NCBI RefSeq assembly: GCF_030161095.1
Contig: NZ_BSPP01000005.1
Location: 171,832-235,831, forward strand
Source of the DNA: Cypionkella aquatica
GTDB taxonomy: Bacteria > Pseudomonadota > Alphaproteobacteria > Rhodobacterales > Rhodobacteraceae
Length of the DNA: 64,000 nt
Direction: 5' to 3'
How positions within the stretch are numbered: position 1 is the first letter of the stretch; every line of letters begins with the position of its first letter. A program made the translations under genes and the position numbers. Shown piece by piece: positions 1 to 7,307 of this stretch. The notes under the pieces were generated by a model, which saw only the letters and a program-made list of their open reading frames with translations, had not been told where the DNA came from and did not search any database.

Positions 1-43
1 GCGCAAACCCGATGGCAGCCTGCCAGCCGAGTCGAAAGTATAG
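1..43 (+). CDS. Possible 3' end of the gene upstream of rodA (partial)
   Basis: Reading from base 2 gives thirteen codons ending RKPDGSLPAESKV and a TAG at 41-43, eleven bases before the rodA start. In alphaproteobacteria the gene before rodA is usually mrdA (penicillin-binding protein 2), so this could be its C-terminus. The fragment is too short and too low in complexity to identify by sequence. A second frame that ends in a TGA overlapping the rodA ATG (55-57) is also possible. Confidence 0.3.
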   Translation, partial: RKPDGSLPAESKV

Positions 44-53
44 GGCCCGCGCC

Positions 54-1193
54 ATGAGTTTTATGGAATATCGGCTAAAGCTTGCGCCAAGCGGCATTGC
101 AAAAGTGTTCTACATCCACTGGGCGCTGATCCTTGTGCTGATCGCCATTGCGGCGATTGGCTGGCTGATGCTGTATTCCATCGCAGGCGGCGATATCGAC
201 ACTTGGGCGCTGCCGCAGATCAAGCGCTTTGGCATGGGTCTCGGGCTGATGTTCTTTGTCGCCTTCATCCCGATCTGGTTCTGGCGCAGCATGTCGGGGG
301 TGTCTTATCTTGTGGCGATGCTGTTGCTGCTGGTGGTGCATTTCTTTGGTACCGTCGGCATGGGCGCGCAGCGTTGGATTGATCTGGGCTTCATGCGCTT
401 GCAGCCGTCCGAGTTGATGAAAGTGACGCTGGTGATGGTGCTGGCCGCCTATTACGACTGGCTTGATGACAAAAAGGTGTCGCGGCCCTTGTGGGTGATC
501 ATCCCGGTGGTGCTGATCTTGGTGCCAACCTATCTGGTGCTGAAGCAACCGAACCTTGGCACCGCGATGATGCTGGTTCTGGGTGGAGCGGGCGTGATGT
601 TCGCGGCGGGGGTCAGCCTGTGGTATTTCGGCGTGGTCGGGTTGCTGGGCGGCGGCGGCATTGCGGCTGTGATCACCTCGGAAGGCACGCCGTGGCAGTT
701 GCTGCATGACTACCAGTATAAACGCATCCACACCTTTCTTGACCCATCTGCGGATCCGTTGGGCACGGGCTATAACATCATCCAAGCCAAGATCGCTTTG
801 GGTTCTGGTGGCTGGGCGGGTAAGGGCTTTATGCAGGGCACGCAAAGCCGTTTGAACTTTCTGCCTGAAAAGCACACCGATTTTATCTTTACCACCTTGG
901 GCGAAGAATTCGGCTTTATCGGCGCGATTTCGCTGCTGGCGCTGTACACGCTGGTGCTGGTGTTCTGCATCATCGCAGCCATCCAAAACCGCGATCGCTT
1001 CAGCCAGCTTTTGATCATTGGCGTGGCGATGAATTTCTTCCTTTACCTTGCCGTTAATCTTGCGATGGTGATGGGGATGGCCCCCGTGGTGGGCGTGCCG
1101 CTGCCACTGCTGTCTTATGGTGGCTCGGCGACTTTGGTGATTTTGCTGGCCTTTGGCTTGGTGCAAAGCGCTATCGTGCACAGGCCACGATGA
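54..1193 (+). CDS. rodA: Peptidoglycan glycosyltransferase RodA (SEDS family)
   Basis: RodA is the SEDS-family glycosyltransferase that polymerises lipid II for side-wall growth in rod-shaped cells and works with PBP2 in the elongasome of the inner membrane. The 379-residue product has about ten hydrophobic segments and the family signatures, including the loop around GYNIIQAKIALGSGG and the FLPEKHTDFIFTTLGEEFG motif near residue 280. The PLPLLSYGGSA segment lies near the C-terminus. I chose the ATG at 54 because the upstream in-frame ATG at 12 would add a hydrophilic, unconserved leader. Length and motifs are normal. A 15-bp tandem-repeat array begins two bases after the stop codon. Confidence 0.95.
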   Translation: MSFMEYRLKLAPSGIAKVFYIHWALILVLIAIAAIGWLMLYSIAGGDIDTWALPQIKRFGMGLGLMFFVAFIPIWFWRSMSGVSYLVAMLLLLVVHFFGTVGMGAQRWIDLGFMRLQPSELMKVTLVMVLAAYYDWLDDKKVSRPLWVIIPVVLILVPTYLVLKQPNLGTAMMLVLGGAGVMFAAGVSLWYFGVVGLLGGGGIAAVITSEGTPWQLLHDYQYKRIHTFLDPSADPLGTGYNIIQAKIALGSGGWAGKGFMQGTQSRLNFLPEKHTDFIFTTLGEEFGFIGAISLLALYTLVLVFCIIAAIQNRDRFSQLLIIGVAMNFFLYLAVNLAMVMGMAPVVGVPLPLLSYGGSATLVILLAFGLVQSAIVHRPR

Positions 1194-1194
1194 G

Positions 1195-1269
1195 GCGGGC
1201 CATGTTAATGCGGGCCAAGTTAAGGCTGGCGACCATAGGGCGGGCCCCTTCAAAGCAGGCAAGATAGGA
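1195..1269 (+). repeat. Degenerate 15-bp tandem repeat array (5 units) directly after rodA
   Basis: Five consecutive 15-base units start at 1195, 1210, 1225, 1240 and 1255. Most begin gcgggcc or a one-to-two-base variant, followed by a variable AT-richer half. The array starts two bases after the rodA stop and ends just before the next gene's start at 1275. It resembles in style, but only weakly in sequence, the arrays at 12076, 43860 and 53358. Confidence 0.6.
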
Positions 1270-1274
1270 TCCCT

Positions 1275-1898
1275 ATGCAGCGCCACTTCCGGTTTTTCAT
1301 AGCCTTGGCCGTGGGGGCTGTCTGCGCCGCAGCGCTGCAGCTGACACAAATTCCGCCCGAGCTGCGACTGCTGCTGGCCGCCAATGCGGTGTTTGTGACC
1401 TATCTGGCGCTGATGCTTAACTTTGCCAGCCGCGCCACTCCGGCAGTGCTGCGCAGCCATGCCGCACAGAATGATGAAGGTGTGTGGACGATCCTGCTGT
1501 TGGCGGTGCTTGCTGTCGGCATCAGCCTGACCTCGATCTTGTTGGTGCTGCGCGCTTCGGACGCCAGCGCCCCGGCGCGGCTCGTGGCGTTGGGATCGGT
1601 GCCCTTGGGTTGGGCGACATTGCAGGTTCTGGCCGGGTTTCACTATGCGCATATGTTCTACCAACCCAAGCGGCTGAAAGCCCAAGGCTGTCTGGTGTTT
1701 CCCGGCAGCGAGCACCCCGCCGCGTGGGATTTTCTGTATTTTGCCTTTGGCATCGGCATGACCGCACAGGTGGCGGATGTCACCACAAACTCCAACGATA
1801 TCCGCAAAGTGGTGCTGGTACATTCGGTGGGATCATTCTTTTACAACACGATCATTCTGGCGCTGGCGGTCAATGCGGCTGTAAACAGTGCCGGATGA
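1275..1898 (+). CDS. DUF1345 domain membrane protein
   Basis: The 207-residue protein has about five predicted membrane helices and matches the pattern of DUF1345 proteins. A conserved motif AGFHYAHMFYQP lies near residue 120, followed by a charged loop, then FLYFAFGIGMTAQVADV and a terminal helix HSVGSFFYNTIILALAVN. The biochemical function of this family is not established. The ATG lies six bases after a 15-bp repeat array, and a GATAGGAT stretch offers only a weak ribosome-binding site. The next gene begins 32 bases downstream on the same strand. Identification is by recognised motifs only. Confidence 0.82.
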   Translation: MQRHFRFFIALAVGAVCAAALQLTQIPPELRLLLAANAVFVTYLALMLNFASRATPAVLRSHAAQNDEGVWTILLLAVLAVGISLTSILLVLRASDASAPARLVALGSVPLGWATLQVLAGFHYAHMFYQPKRLKAQGCLVFPGSEHPAAWDFLYFAFGIGMTAQVADVTTNSNDIRKVVLVHSVGSFFYNTIILALAVNAAVNSAG

Positions 1899-1930
1899 TC
1901 CGCTTTGATTGCTGCTAACAGGAGCCTGCG

Positions 1931-2863
1931 ATGTCCCTTACCGTGTTTTTCTCTGCCCCCTTCGTCTGGGATGAATACCGCGATCTGTTGCCGCAAAAAC
2001 TGGCTGAGGCTGGCATTGACGCCGATGTTGTCACCGAAGCCCCCGACCCAAGTGTGGTCGATTACATTATCTATGCGCCCTCGGCGCCGTTGCAGGATTT
2101 CACCCCATTCACCCACTGCAAGGCGGTTCTGGGTCTTTGGGCCGGGGTCGAACGCATTGTCGGCAACACCACGCTGACGCAGCCTTTGTGCCGGATGGTC
2201 GATAACAGCTTGACCGAGGGCATGGTGGAATGGGTGACGGGGCATAGCTTGCGGCATCATCTGGGGATGGATCGGCATATCATCAACTCGGACCGGGTCT
2301 GGGATCCCACCTGCCCGCCGCTTGCGCGCGAACGCAAAGTGACGATGCTGGGCATGGGCGCGCTTGGCACTGCCTGCGCCAAGGCGCTGGCTGCCCTGAA
2401 TTTCAATGTTGTGGGGTGGAGCAGGACTGAAAAGAACGTCGAAGGCATCCCGACCTTTCACGGCCAGGATGGATTGCAGACCGCCTTGCACGGGGCTGAC
2501 ATCGTGGTGACGCTGCTGCCCAAAACCCCCGAGACCGAGAATATTCTGAACGCCGAGCATCTGGCGCTGCTGAAACCCGGCGCGTTTGTGCTTAATCCCG
2601 GTCGCGGGCCGCTGATCGACGATGCGGCTTTGCTTGCAGCACTGGACAGCGGCCAGATCGGCCATGCCACGCTGGACGTGTTCCGCATTGAACCTTTGCC
2701 GCAAGATCATCCGTTCTGGGCGCATCCGCGTGTGACAGTGACGCCGCATATCGCAGCAGATACCCGCGCAACTGGGGCCGTCAAAGTGCTGATCGAAAAC
2801 ATACGCCGCGCGGAAGCAGGTGAGCCGCTGTTGCATCTGGTGGATCGCGCGCGCGGCTATTAA
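1931..2863 (+). CDS. ghrA: Glyoxylate/hydroxypyruvate reductase A-type 2-hydroxyacid dehydrogenase
   Basis: A D-isomer-specific 2-hydroxyacid dehydrogenase (310 residues) of the GhrA type, expected to reduce glyoxylate to glycolate and hydroxypyruvate to glycerate with NADPH. The Rossmann motif GMGALGTACAKAL lies near residue 141, with WSRTEK at the cofactor-specificity strand. The catalytic region includes NPGRGPLIDDAAL, and the histidine lies in VTVTPHIAADT near the C-terminus. An AGGAG at 1919-1923 precedes the ATG. A second, GyaR-like dehydrogenase lies at 13333-14319. Glyoxylate is also made by the ureide pathway at 28-31 kb, so this enzyme could consume it. That link is inference. Confidence 0.88.
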   Translation: MSLTVFFSAPFVWDEYRDLLPQKLAEAGIDADVVTEAPDPSVVDYIIYAPSAPLQDFTPFTHCKAVLGLWAGVERIVGNTTLTQPLCRMVDNSLTEGMVEWVTGHSLRHHLGMDRHIINSDRVWDPTCPPLARERKVTMLGMGALGTACAKALAALNFNVVGWSRTEKNVEGIPTFHGQDGLQTALHGADIVVTLLPKTPETENILNAEHLALLKPGAFVLNPGRGPLIDDAALLAALDSGQIGHATLDVFRIEPLPQDHPFWAHPRVTVTPHIAADTRATGAVKVLIENIRRAEAGEPLLHLVDRARGY

Positions 2864-2879
2864 GGGACAGAAGTCGCGC

Positions 2880-3010
2880 GATTTGCGCCCGCGATTTCAA
2901 CACGGAAATCGTCTGCACGCGCGGTTTCGGTACGATCCGCACGGCAAAGGTCGGGATTGAGCCAGACCTTTGCCGGCGGGTGACACAGCCTGCCCAAAAC
3001 GAGGGCAGCC
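2880..3010 (+). promoter_or_regulatory. Structured leader upstream of the EamA transporter gene (candidate cis-regulatory RNA)
   Basis: Three hairpins can be drawn in the 147 bases before the transporter start. The first pairs CGATTTC with GAAATCG at about 2892-2911. The second is a perfect 10-bp stem, GGCAAAGGTC at 2943-2952 with GACCTTTGCC at 2965-2974. The third pairs CTGCCC near 2991 with GGGCAG near 3004-3009 and includes the likely ribosome-binding purines just before the ATG. I do not recognise a named riboswitch. Drug/metabolite exporters are often riboswitch-controlled, so the arrangement is suggestive but unproven. Confidence 0.35.
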
Positions 3011-3877
3011 ATGACATATTTAAGCGGCGCATTTCTTATCATCCTTGCCGGAGTGCTGTGGTCGGTGCAGGGGCTGATCATTCGGCTGATCCCGGACGCC
3101 GGATCTTGGGCGATCCTGTTCTGGCGCTCGGCCGGGATGCTGCCGGTGCTGGCCCTGTGGATCGGCATGGCGTCGCGCCGCAATGCGGTTTCAGAGATCC
3201 GCGCTGTCGGCTGGGCCGGGGTGTTGGGCGGGCTTGGCTTGGTGATGGCATTTTCTGGCGCGATCTATGCGTTTCAAGCCACGAGCGTTGCCAATGCGGT
3301 GCTGCTGTTTGCGGCCTCGCCATTCTTTGCCGCTATCTTGGGACGGATCCTGTTGGGGGAATGGGTCAGTCCTCTGACATGGTTTGCCATCGTGCTTGCT
3401 GCGATCGGGATTCTGGTGATGGTGGGCGGCGGGCTTGCAGGTGGGGCGATGGATGGCAATATCGCGGCGCTGGCTTCGGCTTTGGGCTTTGCGATTTTCA
3501 CCGTGACGCTGCGCTGGGGCAAATTGGCCAATATGTTGCCTGCCGTGGCCTTGGGCGGGTTGTTTTCCATGCTGGCAGGCGCTGTAGCGCTGGGGCTGTT
3601 GGGCAAAGCGGTGTTGATCCCGCTGCCTGAAATCGCCATCTCGGCTTTGATGGGGGCGATCACCTTGACCGGGGGCATGTTGCTTTACACCGTCGGCAGC
3701 AAGGTCGTGTCTGCCGCACAAGCCACTTTGCTTTCGTTGATCGAGGTGTTGCTGGCACCGCTTTGGGTGTGGTTGCTGCTGGGTGAGACAGTATCGCGCG
3801 GCACTTTGATTGGGGGCGCTGTGCTTCTGGTCGCGGTGTTGCTGAACGCCTATGGCGGGCGGGCTCAGCGGGCGTGA
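3011..3877 (+). CDS. EamA-domain (DMT superfamily) transporter
   Basis: The 288-residue protein has about ten hydrophobic helices arranged as two EamA repeats, the organisation of drug/metabolite transporters of the inner membrane. The first repeat begins GAFLIILAGVLWSVQGLIIRL. The second covers roughly residues 150-285, with the typical glutamate-bearing segment LLSLIEVLLAPLWVWLLLGE near residue 240. Substrates of this family range from amino acids to purines and cannot be read from sequence. It faces the RpiR gene tail to tail across 53 bases. The leader upstream contains three hairpins (see separate entry). Confidence 0.88.
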   Translation: MTYLSGAFLIILAGVLWSVQGLIIRLIPDAGSWAILFWRSAGMLPVLALWIGMASRRNAVSEIRAVGWAGVLGGLGLVMAFSGAIYAFQATSVANAVLLFAASPFFAAILGRILLGEWVSPLTWFAIVLAAIGILVMVGGGLAGGAMDGNIAALASALGFAIFTVTLRWGKLANMLPAVALGGLFSMLAGAVALGLLGKAVLIPLPEIAISALMGAITLTGGMLLYTVGSKVVSAAQATLLSLIEVLLAPLWVWLLLGETVSRGTLIGGAVLLVAVLLNAYGGRAQRA

Positions 3878-3930
3878 CGCGCGCGCGCCACCCCGAGGAC
3901 AATTGAGCACAAAGGATGACCGAAGAAAGC

Positions 3931-4800
3931 TTAGCGGTGGCGGCGAAAGAACCTTGTGCGCGCGTAAAGCTCTTCCAGCCGTTTCATCCGGCCTTCGGTG
4001 ACATCCCACGTCAGGTCTTGCACGGCGGCAAGCAGGGTTTCCACCAGCACCATCAAAGAGACGTTGCTGTCCCATGCCGAGGGGGCCTCGATATGGCAGG
4101 CCAAAGTATGGCGGGCATGGGCCGAGGCCGGTGATATCCAGCGGTCGGTGATCAGCACGATTTCCGCCCCGCGTTCCTTTGCCATTTCAGCCACTTGCAG
4201 CACGGCGTTTTCATAGCGGCGGATGTCGAACACCAACAGCACATCGCCGGGCTGCATATCCAGCAGTGCGGGTTGCCAAGTGGAGGAACTGTCCGACAGC
4301 AGCGTGACTTGCGGGCGCACGATGGTCATCAACGAGGTGAAATAATCCGCCATCGAATGGGTGATCCGCCCACCCATCGCAAACACATGCCGCGCGGGGT
4401 CCGCCAGCAGCAAGGCGGCAGCATCAAATTCGGCATGGTCGATCTGGCCCAAAGTGGCCTGCAGGTTGGCGACCACCGCATCGGCAAAACGGTTGAGGAT
4501 ATGGGTTTCCGGCACTCCCCCCGCCCAGCGGTCATGTTTGGCGATGGGCGAGACCAGCATCGCCTCGACCTCGCCGCGCAGGGCAGCTTGGAAATCAGGA
4601 TAGCCTTTGTAGCCCAGCTTTTGTGCCAACCGCACCACGGTCGGGGTGGACACCTGCGCCGCCTTGGCCAGAATGGTGATCGAACCCAAGGCCGCCACCG
4701 GGTAATGTGACAGCACATGCGTCGCCAATTGCCGCTCGGCCCGCGTGAGGTCGGGCAAGGCCGTGCGCAGTTGCTCATCCAGCGGCAGTCTGGCGTTCAT
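3931..4800 (-). CDS. MurR/RpiR family transcriptional regulator
   Basis: The 289-residue regulator has an N-terminal RpiR-type helix-turn-helix (roughly residues 1-80, with ITILAKAAQVSTPTVVRLAQ as the DNA-reading segment) and a C-terminal SIS sugar-isomerase-like domain (VFAMGGRITHSMADYF, then DVLLVFDIRRYENAV). Members usually sense phosphosugars or other small metabolites and control adjacent catabolic genes. The start at 4800 is preceded by GGGAGG on the coding strand, so I prefer it to a longer frame that opens at 4917. It is divergent from the glutamylation/dehydrogenase cluster beginning at 4959, which it probably controls (inference). Confidence 0.88.
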   Translation of the reverse strand: MNARLPLDEQLRTALPDLTRAERQLATHVLSHYPVAALGSITILAKAAQVSTPTVVRLAQKLGYKGYPDFQAALRGEVEAMLVSPIAKHDRWAGGVPETHILNRFADAVVANLQATLGQIDHAEFDAAALLLADPARHVFAMGGRITHSMADYFTSLMTIVRPQVTLLSDSSSTWQPALLDMQPGDVLLVFDIRRYENAVLQVAEMAKERGAEIVLITDRWISPASAHARHTLACHIEAPSAWDSNVSLMVLVETLLAAVQDLTWDVTEGRMKRLEELYARTRFFRRHR

Positions 4801-4958
4801 TGTGGCCTCCCTCTTGCGGGCCAGCCTAGCGCAGATTGCAGCGTCAAGAAAAGCCCGTTTGGAAAAGATCGTATCAGCCCCGCCCCACAAGAAACATTCT
4901 TGACAGAGCCGCAGCAAAGGGTGAGCCTTGATGCAGTTTCAGGAGATGACTCGTCACC

Positions 4959-5777
4959 ATGCGCGCCGCCACCGATGCCAAAACGCCAACCAACGCCAAG
5001 GATTTCGCGGCTGCGCAACAGGCGTTTTTGCCAGTGATCGAGAATGTCGCAGCGCAAGGCCGGATCATTCTGGTCTGCGAGCATGCCTCGAACCATGTTC
5101 CGCCCGCTTGGGGCGATCTGGGGCTGACAGAAGCGCAGCGCCAAGCCCACATCGCTTGGGATCCGGGCGCTTTGGCGGTATCGCGCGGGCTGTCGCAACG
5201 CTTGGATGCGGTGCTTATTCATGCCCCGGTCAGTCGTCTGGTCTATGACTGCAACCGCGCGCCGGATATGGCTGGCGCGATGCCTGCGCGCTCGGAAGTC
5301 TATGATATCCCCGGAAATGCCATGATCTCAACAGCTGAGCGTCTGGCGCGGACTGAGGCGGTCTATCTGCCCTGGGCCAATGGCCTGCATGGGTTGATTG
5401 CCACCCGGATCGCCTTGGGGCTACGGCCTGTTGTGGTAACGATCCACTCTTTCACGCCCGTCTATCACGGCAAACCTCGCCGCGTCGAATTTGGCGTGAT
5501 CCACGACGCCGACCCGCATTTTTCGGTGGCGATCCTCAATGCCGCCCGCAAACTGACAGGATTGCAGGCCGAGTTGAACGCGCCCTATTCGGCGGCGGAT
5601 GATGTGACACATACTTTGCGGGTGCAGGCGACGCCGTATGGCTTGCCCAATGCGATGCTGGAAATCCGCAATGATCTGATCGCCACGGCTGCGGCAGCAG
5701 AGGCGATGGCTGATCAACTCGCTGCCGTTCTGAACATGGGGCTGGTTGAAATTCAGCGGCAGGCCAAGGCCAGTTGA
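4959..5777 (+). CDS. N-formylglutamate amidohydrolase family protein
   Basis: The 272-residue protein carries the N-formylglutamate amidohydrolase (HutG2-like) hallmarks: the metal-site motif VCEHASNHVPPAWG near residue 38, the RLVYDCNRAPD motif near residue 96, and VVTIHSFTPVYHGK near residue 160. Characterised members hydrolyse N-formylglutamate to glutamate and formate. No histidine-utilisation genes lie nearby. Instead the next genes are a glutamine-synthetase-like ligase, an aldehyde dehydrogenase and an alcohol dehydrogenase, so here it could hydrolyse a gamma-glutamyl amide (inference). No strong ribosome-binding site stands directly before this ATG. Confidence 0.82.
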   Translation: MRAATDAKTPTNAKDFAAAQQAFLPVIENVAAQGRIILVCEHASNHVPPAWGDLGLTEAQRQAHIAWDPGALAVSRGLSQRLDAVLIHAPVSRLVYDCNRAPDMAGAMPARSEVYDIPGNAMISTAERLARTEAVYLPWANGLHGLIATRIALGLRPVVVTIHSFTPVYHGKPRRVEFGVIHDADPHFSVAILNAARKLTGLQAELNAPYSAADDVTHTLRVQATPYGLPNAMLEIRNDLIATAAAAEAMADQLAAVLNMGLVEIQRQAKAS

Positions 5778-5798
5778 GCCGGGTTTGAGGCTTCTCGA

Positions 5799-5842
5799 CG
5801 GGGCGTCAGCCCCGAATGCAAATGACCCCGCATCGGTCGGGG
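5799..5842 (+). other. Two short hairpins upstream of the glutamine-synthetase-like gene
   Basis: CGGGGC at 5799-5804 pairs with GCCCCG at 5809-5814 around a four-base loop. CCCCG at 5826-5830 pairs with CGGGG at 5838-5842. They occupy most of the gap before the ligase gene. Neither is followed by a T-tract, so they are more likely processing or REP-like structures than intrinsic terminators. Confidence 0.4.
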
Positions 5843-5866
5843 AAAACATAAGTGGAGATCCCGGAT

Positions 5867-7231
5867 ATGCCCGGTAATTTAACCCTAGCTGAACTGAAAG
5901 CCGCTGTAAAAGCTGGCGAAATTGACACCGTTCTGGTGGCTGGCATCGACATGCAGGGCCGCCTGATGGGCAAGCGTTTTCACGCGCAATTCTTCGTCGA
6001 TGGCGGATATGAAGAGACCCATTGCTGCAACTACCTTCTCGCCGTCGATATGGAGATGAATACGGTTCAGGGCTATAAATCCTCAAACTGGCAGACTGGC
6101 TACGGCGACTATATTCTGAAAACCGACATGAGCACCCTGCGCCGCGTGCCGTGGCTGGAAGGCACCGCGATGGTGCTGGGCGACACGCTGGATCACCACC
6201 ACAACCCGGTGCCACACGCGCCGCGCAACATCCTGAAGCGTCAGGTCGAGCGCGCCCGCGCCATGGGTTTCGATGCAATGATGGCGACCGAGCTGGAATT
6301 CTATCTGTTTGAAAACAGCTACGAATCTCTGCGCGACAGCAATTTCACAGGGCTTAAACCGGTCAGCGCCTATAATGAGGATTACCACATCTTCCAGACC
6401 ACCAAGGAAGAAGACGTGATGCGCGCCGTGCGCAACGGGCTGTATGGCGCAGGCATCACAATTGAGAACTCCAAGGGTGAGGCGGATGCCGGGCAAGAGG
6501 AGGTCAACTACAAATACTCCGACGCCTTGGATACCGCCGACAACCACACCATCGTCAAACACGGCATCAAGGAAATCGCCTGGTCCAAGGGCAAATCGGT
6601 GACCTTTATGGCGAAGTATGATCACCGCAAGGCCGGATCGTCGTCGCATTGCCACCAGTCTTTGTGGACGCTGGACGGCAAGCCTGCGTTCTTTGATGAC
6701 AAAGACAAGCACGGCATGAGCCAGCTTATGAAACACTACATCGCGGGCCAGTTGGCCTATGCGCGGGAAATGACGGTGTTTCTCGCACCCTACGTCAACA
6801 GCTACAAACGCTTCACCGTGGGCATGTTCGCGCCGACCAAAGCCGTCTGGTCTGCCGACAACCGCACCGCTGGCTTCCGCGTTTGCGGCGAGCATACCAA
6901 GGCGATCCGCGTCGAATGTCGTATCCCCGGCAGCGATGTGAATCCCTACCTCACCTGCGCGGCACTGCTCGCTGCTGGTCTTGACGGCATCGAGCAAAAG
7001 CTGGAGTTGGAACCCGAAATGCAGGGCGATATGTATGCCGCAGGCGATGTCCGTGAAATCCCGCACAACCTGCGCGAAGCGGCTGATCTGCTGAACGCCT
7101 CCGCCATGTATCGCAAAGCCTTTGGCGATGATGTGGTGGATCACTACCACCACGCCGCGCAATGGGAGATTTCGGAAACCGACCGCGTGGTGACCGATTT
7201 TGAAATCCAGCGCCTGCTAGAGCGCGCGTAA
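5867..7231 (+). CDS. Glutamine synthetase family protein (probable gamma-glutamyl-amine ligase)
   Basis: The 454-residue protein has the glutamine-synthetase beta-grasp and catalytic domains. The metal and ATP residues sit in ATELEFYLFEN (near residue 145), GQEEVNYKYSDALD, DNHTIVKHG and SSHCHQSLW, and the glutamate-binding arginine lies in NSYKRFTVG. GlnA-like enzymes of this kind join glutamate to amines rather than to ammonia. Its neighbours, which include two dehydrogenases and an amidohydrolase, fit a gamma-glutamylated amine pathway. The ATG at 5867 has GGAG nine bases upstream; a GTG at 5852 with GGGGA before it is a credible alternative. The amine substrate is not readable from sequence. 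Confidence 0.85.
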   Translation: MPGNLTLAELKAAVKAGEIDTVLVAGIDMQGRLMGKRFHAQFFVDGGYEETHCCNYLLAVDMEMNTVQGYKSSNWQTGYGDYILKTDMSTLRRVPWLEGTAMVLGDTLDHHHNPVPHAPRNILKRQVERARAMGFDAMMATELEFYLFENSYESLRDSNFTGLKPVSAYNEDYHIFQTTKEEDVMRAVRNGLYGAGITIENSKGEADAGQEEVNYKYSDALDTADNHTIVKHGIKEIAWSKGKSVTFMAKYDHRKAGSSSHCHQSLWTLDGKPAFFDDKDKHGMSQLMKHYIAGQLAYAREMTVFLAPYVNSYKRFTVGMFAPTKAVWSADNRTAGFRVCGEHTKAIRVECRIPGSDVNPYLTCAALLAAGLDGIEQKLELEPEMQGDMYAAGDVREIPHNLREAADLLNASAMYRKAFGDDVVDHYHHAAQWEISETDRVVTDFEIQRLLERA

Positions 7232-7293
7232 GTAGGGTGCGTGATTTCACGCACCTGCCTTCAGATAAAGACGCGTGAAATCACGCACCCTAC
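7232..7293. repeat. Perfect 21-bp inverted repeat between the ligase and aldehyde dehydrogenase genes
   Basis: The 21 bases at 7232-7252, starting GTAGGGTGCGTG, are exactly complementary in inverted orientation to 7273-7293. Each arm also contains its own small palindrome, GCGTGATTTCACGC. The unit can therefore form either one long hairpin or two short ones. It lies inside an apparent operon and has the look of a REP/MITE-like mobile palindrome. Sequences of the form GTAGGGTGCGTGA...TCACGCACC are, as I recall, dispersed in several proteobacterial genomes. Confidence 0.8.
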
Positions 7294-7307
7294 CAAGGAC
7301 CAACACG

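Noticed and set aside
75..1823. Long reverse-strand open frame (582 codons) opposite rodA and the DUF1345 gene
   Set aside because: Its product is rich in His, Gln and Arg with no domain, as expected for the complement of GC-rich forward genes; the forward frames encode clear families.
5867..7231. Classical glutamine synthetase GlnA
   Set aside because: The sequence and neighbours fit gamma-glutamyl-amine ligases; there is no glnB or ntr context.
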